Below are positions 60,015 through 64,000 of a stretch of DNA of 64,000 nucleotides, piece after piece. Source of the stretch: Pseudomonadota bacterium (lineage in GTDB: Bacteria > Pseudomonadota > Gammaproteobacteria > Xanthomonadales > Rhodanobacteraceae). Position numbers and translations under genes: made by a program. Positions within the stretch are counted from its first letter, which is position 1; each line of letters starts with the position of its first letter. A model generated the notes under the pieces. That model was not told where the DNA came from. It saw only the letters and a program-made list of their open reading frames with translations, and made no database searches. Location: contig JAKAWV010000003.1 in the NCBI GenBank assembly GCA_021827205.1, positions 62,001-126,000 of the forward strand, in the 5' to 3' direction.

Positions 60015-62834
60015 TTACTTCTTGCCGGCACCGAAGCGCACATTGAACTCCAGCCAGTAGGCCCGGCCGAACGCGTTGTAATTGAACACGTTGTAGTAAG
60101 GCCAGCCGATCCATGTGTTGTCGCGCGGTGGCATCGAGTTGCGAATGTTGTTGACGATGAAGCCGACACGCGCGTTCTCGCCGATGCGGTACTCGACGCT
60201 GCCGTTGTACAGAATCCACGGTGCAACCGTGCCCGCGCCCTTGGCTGCATAGCCCGTGGTGTTGACCTGGGCGGTGTAGTTGGGCGTCGCCCCGTAACGA
60301 ATGCCGTACAGCGTGCTGGTCCAGTTGCCGATATCCCAGGTCAGATTGCTGCTGAAGATCGACTTGTACTCGCTGGAGTAATACGGGTTGTGCAGCAGAT
60401 TGATGTCCGGGTCGCCCGCGTACTGCTGGTAGGTGTGCTTGAGCGTCACGTTGTATTCCGCTCCCAGACCGAAATCACCCCAGCGCCCCGCATCCCAGCG
60501 GTAATGGGCCGAGGCCACGATGCCGGCGACCATCTCCTTGGAGACATTGATCGGCTTCACCGTGATGCCCAGCAGGTTGTACGGCAACGGACCGGTCGCC
60601 GGCGCGCGCTGCACCTGCGAAATCGCCGCCTGGCAAGTGGGCGAATTGATATCGAGTTGGCCCAGCAGGCAGGCCGAGTCGTCTTTCATCAACTGGTCCA
60701 CGCTCTGGTAATTGACTTCGTTGTCGATCTTGATGTTGTAGTAATCCGCCTTGAAATCGAGCTTGCTGGATGGCGACCACACCACGCCAAAACCATAGGA
60801 CTTGGCGGTGATCGACTTGAGGTTCGCGTTGCCTACCTGCGTGCCCTTGTACTGCACGCTCGTGTAAGTGCACTGGTCGATCGGGACACCTGGTTCGAGC
60901 ACCGCACAGCGGTAGTAGTCGGTGGTCCTGCTGTAGAAACCGCTGGGGCCGATGAATGCGTAGCCGAGATCTGGCGCGCGGAATGCCGTGGCGTAGTTGC
61001 CGCGGAACAGTAACGATTCGATCGGCCGGAACTCGAGGCCCAGCTTGTAGGTGGGCTTGCTGTCCGCGCTGCCATTGATGTTCTTGTAATGATCGTAGCG
61101 GCCGGACAGGTCGGCGGTGAGCATGCTGAAGATCGGCACCTTGAACTCCAGCGCGGCGGCGTAGTTGTCGCGCTTGCCCGCACCCGAGGAGCCCGTGATG
61201 CCCCAGAAGTCACCTGCGACCAGCGCCGGATCCGCCGGCAGGCTCCACGATGAATTGCCTGCCTGCAGCACGCCCGCCACGCCCACCGGCCCCGCCGGCA
61301 GATCGAACAGGTTGGTGTTGGTCACCTGCAGATTGAGGTTCTGGGTGTAGGTTTCGGATTGGGTATCGATCACCCCGGTGAAGCTCTGGTACTGCGCCGG
61401 CGTGACGCCCTGGTAGAATTTACTGTAGTCCGGCGCATACATCGGATAGCCACGGTACGTGCCCAGCTGCGGCCCCAGGAACTGGTTCTCGAAAAACGCA
61501 TCGACCTGGGCTCCCAGGGTGCGGCGCTGCTGGCTGGACAGGTTGTACTGCGAGCGCGCGAAATAGGCGTCGTAGGCCCAGTCGGACTGGCCCACGGCGC
61601 CGCGCGCACCTCCGCTGAAGCTGTAGGCCCGCGACCACAGCCGTTCCGCGCTGACATCCAGCCCACCCATTTCCTCGGGTGCGAAGGTCTGCTGCACCAG
61701 ATCAAAACTGCGGGTGTTGGCGTTAAAGAAATAGCTGCCGGTGTTGGCGCCCCACCACGTGTAGTTGGGCCCTGCATAGGTCTTGCTCTTGACGAAGGAA
61801 TACAACAGGGTGCCGTAGACTTGCGTCGTATCGTTGATGCGGTAATCGGCGTTCAAGTAGCCGCTGTAGGACGTGCTCGGATTCTGCAGCGTGGCGTAGC
61901 CGACACTCTGCTTGCTGCCGCAGTAGTAGCCCTGCGGCTTGCGATACTGGTAGCTCATGGTGCCGCCGAACTGGTTGGCGATCGGCGCGCAGGGGTTGGC
62001 CCCGGCCAGGCTCACCGGGTCCACATAGGGCGGACGCGCGCCATTGCGCAAAACTAGATAGTTGCGCGGCGCATAGCGGGCGTTGGGGTTGGGGTTGCTG
62101 TCGGTGGAGCTGGAGATCGGCCGCTGGAAGCCCCAGATCGCCTGGGTGTCGCTGATCTGCACGCCGTACACCATGTTGAGCTTGTCGGTGTTGTAGCCAC
62201 CGACCAACTGCAGGCGCTGGTTGCCGCCGCCGCCATCCGAGGTGCCGCCGGCGCGATAATCCAGGGTGACGCCCTCGACGTGTTGCTTGAGCACGATGTT
62301 GACCACGCCGGCGATGGCCGAGGAACCGTAGATCGAGGACTGGTTGCCGGGCAGGATGTCGATGTGATCGACCATCGCCATCGGCACCGTGGACAGATCG
62401 ACGAAGTTGGATTGGCCGTTGTACAGCAGCGGGTAGTCCGCTATCGGCTTGCCGTTGATCAGGAACAGCGTGAACCCCGGCGACAGTCCCAGCAGGCTGA
62501 TGGTCTTGGCGCCGGGCGTGAAGCCGGCCGAGAACTGGCTGTCCTGCACCGCGCCGGTGGCCAGCGGCTGCGCGCGCAGGGCATCGTAGACGTTGCTGAA
62601 ACCTTCGCGCTGCATCTGCGCCGCGGTGATGGTGATCACCGGCGAGGCGGTTTCGATCTGCGCCTGCGGGATCAGCGAGCCGGTGACGACAAGCTTGTCG
62701 AGCTGCTTGCCTTCCTTGCGCGCGCGCTCGACTTCCCGATCCTGTTTCTGCGCGTCCTGATCCTGCGCCAGCGCCGAACCCATCGGCATGAACAAAGCAG
62801 CGGCGATGGCCGCCACGAGGAACTTGTGCTTCAT
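60015..62834 (-). CDS. Large TonB-dependent outer-membrane receptor
   Basis: A 939-residue receptor. Signal peptide MKHKFLVAAIAAALFMPMGS (cleavage near ALA-QD), then a charged stretch and the TonB box-like LDKLVVTGSLIP, the plug (NVYDALRAQPLATG, NGKPIADYPLLYNG, SSIYGSSAIAGVVNIVLKQH) and a beta-barrel ending AYWLEFNVRFGAGKK. It belongs to the long xanthomonad-type receptors often used for oligosaccharides, peptides or similar molecules; no specific ligand can be named. ATG at 62834 sits behind GGGGATCACC. A terminator follows at 59967. Confidence 0.93.
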   Translation of the reverse strand: MKHKFLVAAIAAALFMPMGSALAQDQDAQKQDREVERARKEGKQLDKLVVTGSLIPQAQIETASPVITITAAQMQREGFSNVYDALRAQPLATGAVQDSQFSAGFTPGAKTISLLGLSPGFTLFLINGKPIADYPLLYNGQSNFVDLSTVPMAMVDHIDILPGNQSSIYGSSAIAGVVNIVLKQHVEGVTLDYRAGGTSDGGGGNQRLQLVGGYNTDKLNMVYGVQISDTQAIWGFQRPISSSTDSNPNPNARYAPRNYLVLRNGARPPYVDPVSLAGANPCAPIANQFGGTMSYQYRKPQGYYCGSKQSVGYATLQNPSTSYSGYLNADYRINDTTQVYGTLLYSFVKSKTYAGPNYTWWGANTGSYFFNANTRSFDLVQQTFAPEEMGGLDVSAERLWSRAYSFSGGARGAVGQSDWAYDAYFARSQYNLSSQQRRTLGAQVDAFFENQFLGPQLGTYRGYPMYAPDYSKFYQGVTPAQYQSFTGVIDTQSETYTQNLNLQVTNTNLFDLPAGPVGVAGVLQAGNSSWSLPADPALVAGDFWGITGSSGAGKRDNYAAALEFKVPIFSMLTADLSGRYDHYKNINGSADSKPTYKLGLEFRPIESLLFRGNYATAFRAPDLGYAFIGPSGFYSRTTDYYRCAVLEPGVPIDQCTYTSVQYKGTQVGNANLKSITAKSYGFGVVWSPSSKLDFKADYYNIKIDNEVNYQSVDQLMKDDSACLLGQLDINSPTCQAAISQVQRAPATGPLPYNLLGITVKPINVSKEMVAGIVASAHYRWDAGRWGDFGLGAEYNVTLKHTYQQYAGDPDINLLHNPYYSSEYKSIFSSNLTWDIGNWTSTLYGIRYGATPNYTAQVNTTGYAAKGAGTVAPWILYNGSVEYRIGENARVGFIVNNIRNSMPPRDNTWIGWPYYNVFNYNAFGRAYWLEFNVRFGAGKK

Positions 62835-62946
62835 GGTGATCCCCTTCGGATACAGTTTTGGCAACGGCGTCGCCGCCACCCCCATTCGCAACGCGGCTCC
62901 CCGCTGGCTGCGAAACAAGCTCGCATCACACGAGCATTACGAAACC

Positions 62947-62973
62947 GTAATATCACCGGAATAGTACTGTCAA
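62947..62973 (-). promoter_or_regulatory. Candidate promoter of the TonB receptor gene
   Basis: Minus strand: perfect -35 TTGACA (62968-62973), 15-base spacer, then TATTAC (62947-62952) as a weak -10. It lies about 113 bp before the receptor start, leaving a long untranslated leader. The spacer is shorter than ideal, so the -10 may be misplaced by a few bases. Confidence 0.4.
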
Positions 62974-63051
62974 GGCCCTTTGGTAATGGCCTTGCTTACG
63001 GTGCGTGGATGCGCGTTGGCCGTCGTTCTCATCGCGCGCTCAACGGGGCGC

Positions 63052-63810
63052 TCAAAGGTGCGTGCTGCGCCCGCCATCGACCGGCAACACGCTGCCGGTG
63101 ACATAGCGCGCGCTGGCCAGATAGCGCACGGCTTGCGCGACATCGGCGGGGCTGCCGATATGGCCCAACGCGGTGCCGCGCGCGGGCACGGCGTCGGTTT
63201 CGCCGCGCTGCGCGCCTTCGGCCCACAGCACCGTGCCCGGCGCCACGCCGTTGACGCGGATGCCCGCGCTGCCGAACGCGCGTGCCAGCGCCTGCACCAG
63301 CATGGCGCCGGCGGCGCGGCTGATGCTGTAGGCCTCGTAGCCGGGCAGCGGGCGCTGCGCATAAATATCCAGGATCACCACGATGGCGGCGTCGCCGTGC
63401 GCGTGGGCCGCCGCGACCAGCAATGGGCGCAGGCGCAGCGCCAGGTCCCAGGTAGCCACCAGGTTCACTTCCAGGAATGCACGCAACTCGGCGTTGCGCA
63501 GTTCCGGCGCGGCGGCGAGGTCACTGCGCGCATAGCGCGAGGCGTTGAACACCAGCAGATCCAGCGGCGCCGTGCCCACCGCATCGGCCAGTCGCGTGCG
63601 CGCGAGCTCGTCGCCCAGTTCACCGGTGAGGATCTGCGCACTGTGCGCGCGCAGCGCGTTGAATTGCGCGGCCAGCGTTTCGGCGTCGGCGTGCGAATGC
63701 CGCGCGTGCAGCAGCAATTCGTGGTCGGTATGCAACTGGCGCGCGATCTCGGCGCCGACGCGGCGCGTGGCGCCGGTGATCAGGGCTCGTGGCGGAGTAT
63801 CCATGGACAT
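63052..63810 (-). CDS. Pteridine reductase-like SDR (FolM/PTR1-like)
   Basis: A 252-residue short-chain reductase. RALITGATRRVGAEIARQLH has the TGATRRVG cofactor loop typical of pteridine reductases (Arg favours NADPH); LDLLVFNASRYAR replaces NNAG. The catalytic Tyr region reads YEAYSISRAAGAMLVQ, where the usual lysine of YxxxK is Arg. The C-terminal YVTGSVLPVDGGRSTHL is normal. Such genes reduce dihydrobiopterin/dihydrofolate-type substrates. It lies next to glyS. Start at 63810 or 63804. Confidence 0.87.
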   Translation of the reverse strand: MSMDTPPRALITGATRRVGAEIARQLHTDHELLLHARHSHADAETLAAQFNALRAHSAQILTGELGDELARTRLADAVGTAPLDLLVFNASRYARSDLAAAPELRNAELRAFLEVNLVATWDLALRLRPLLVAAAHAHGDAAIVVILDIYAQRPLPGYEAYSISRAAGAMLVQALARAFGSAGIRVNGVAPGTVLWAEGAQRGETDAVPARGTALGHIGSPADVAQAVRYLASARYVTGSVLPVDGGRSTHL

Positions 63811-63866
63811 CCCTGCGCTGGGCTATGCGCCGAGAGTATGGCGCGACGGCGGAAGTCCTGCGTGTG

Positions 63867-64000
63867 CTACAGCCGTGAAAGGTCGGCCACGGTAGCGAAG
63901 ACACGCTGGAACTCGGCAAGTATTGCCAAACGGTTCCTGCGGATCGCGGGATCTTCGACGGCTATCATCACCCGCTCGAAATAGTCATCGATGGCTGCGA
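63867..64000 (-). CDS. glyS: Glycyl-tRNA synthetase beta subunit, C-terminal end (partial)
   Basis: The last 43 complete codons of GlyS enter from the window edge: AAIDDYFERVMIAVEDPAIR then RNRLAILAEFQRVF and ATVADLSRL before a TAG at 63867-63869. This is the conserved C-terminus of the beta subunit (FFDKVMV...RLxxL...VADxSxL), part of the anticodon-binding region. It is upstream of the pteridine-reductase-like gene in the same direction with a 56-bp gap. Confidence 0.9.
   Translation of the reverse strand, partial: AAIDDYFERVMIAVEDPAIRRNRLAILAEFQRVFATVADLSRL

Overview
The window looks like the chromosome of a GC-rich gammaproteobacterium, most likely of the Xanthomonadales/Lysobacterales (Rhodanobacteraceae-like). 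This is inferred from gene content (RdgC, TtcA, UbiK, ComM, RmuC, a pteridine-reductase-like SDR next to glyS, many secreted peptidases and TonB receptors), from the strong GC bias at third codon positions, and from an integron with a broken integrase, a situation known in xanthomonads. No rRNA, tRNA or CRISPR array was seen.

Layout. 1-2889 (minus): start of a kdp potassium-pump operon (small peptide, kdpF, kdpA, truncated kdpB). 3089-8009: a lipoprotein, an aminotransferase remnant, dinB, a cupin-VOC fusion and a membrane protein. 8118-12963: a chromosomal integron with a frame-disrupted integrase, an attI-like core, and five gene cassettes separated by five attC sites. Each cassette's first bases are complementary to the first box of its own attC. 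Three of the five cassette proteins look like PD-(D/E)XK-fold proteins. A YoeB/YefM toxin-antitoxin pair on the opposite strand follows the last, imperfect attC. This is the most unusual region of the window.

13992-26728: core and envelope genes: MidA-type methyltransferase, YadG/YadH ABC exporter, ferredoxin reductase-like flavoprotein, an M23-family protein lacking one zinc ligand, a TonB receptor behind a near-perfect Zur box, an SQR-like flavoprotein, and a sugar-transferase/GDPD cluster. 26774-29878: three tandem secreted paralogues with Sel1-like repeats, two of them with the same duplicated leader. 29940-32318: comM, ubiK and glnK. 32345-33136: a HARE-HTH/GIY-YIG fusion protein. 33308-36159: LTA4-hydrolase-like M1 peptidase overlapping an alpha/beta hydrolase. 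36387-45600: NTF2-like protein, YgjP-type metallopeptidase, rdgC, ttcA, ydcH-like gene, lipoprotein, M16 peptidase and an SDR. 45844-52564: gpmI, autotransporter esterase, YbaY-like lipoprotein, folE, rmuC. 52687-64000: a beta-propeller protein with Asp boxes, rhomboid protease, BPSS1780-like membrane protein, glutamine amidotransferase, TPR-sulfotransferase, a large TonB receptor, a pteridine-reductase-like SDR and the 3' end of glyS.

Most of the window is ordinary chromosome, densely packed, with long antisense open frames caused by GC bias. The accessory content is concentrated in the integron, the Sel1-like trio and the HARE-HTH/GIY-YIG gene.
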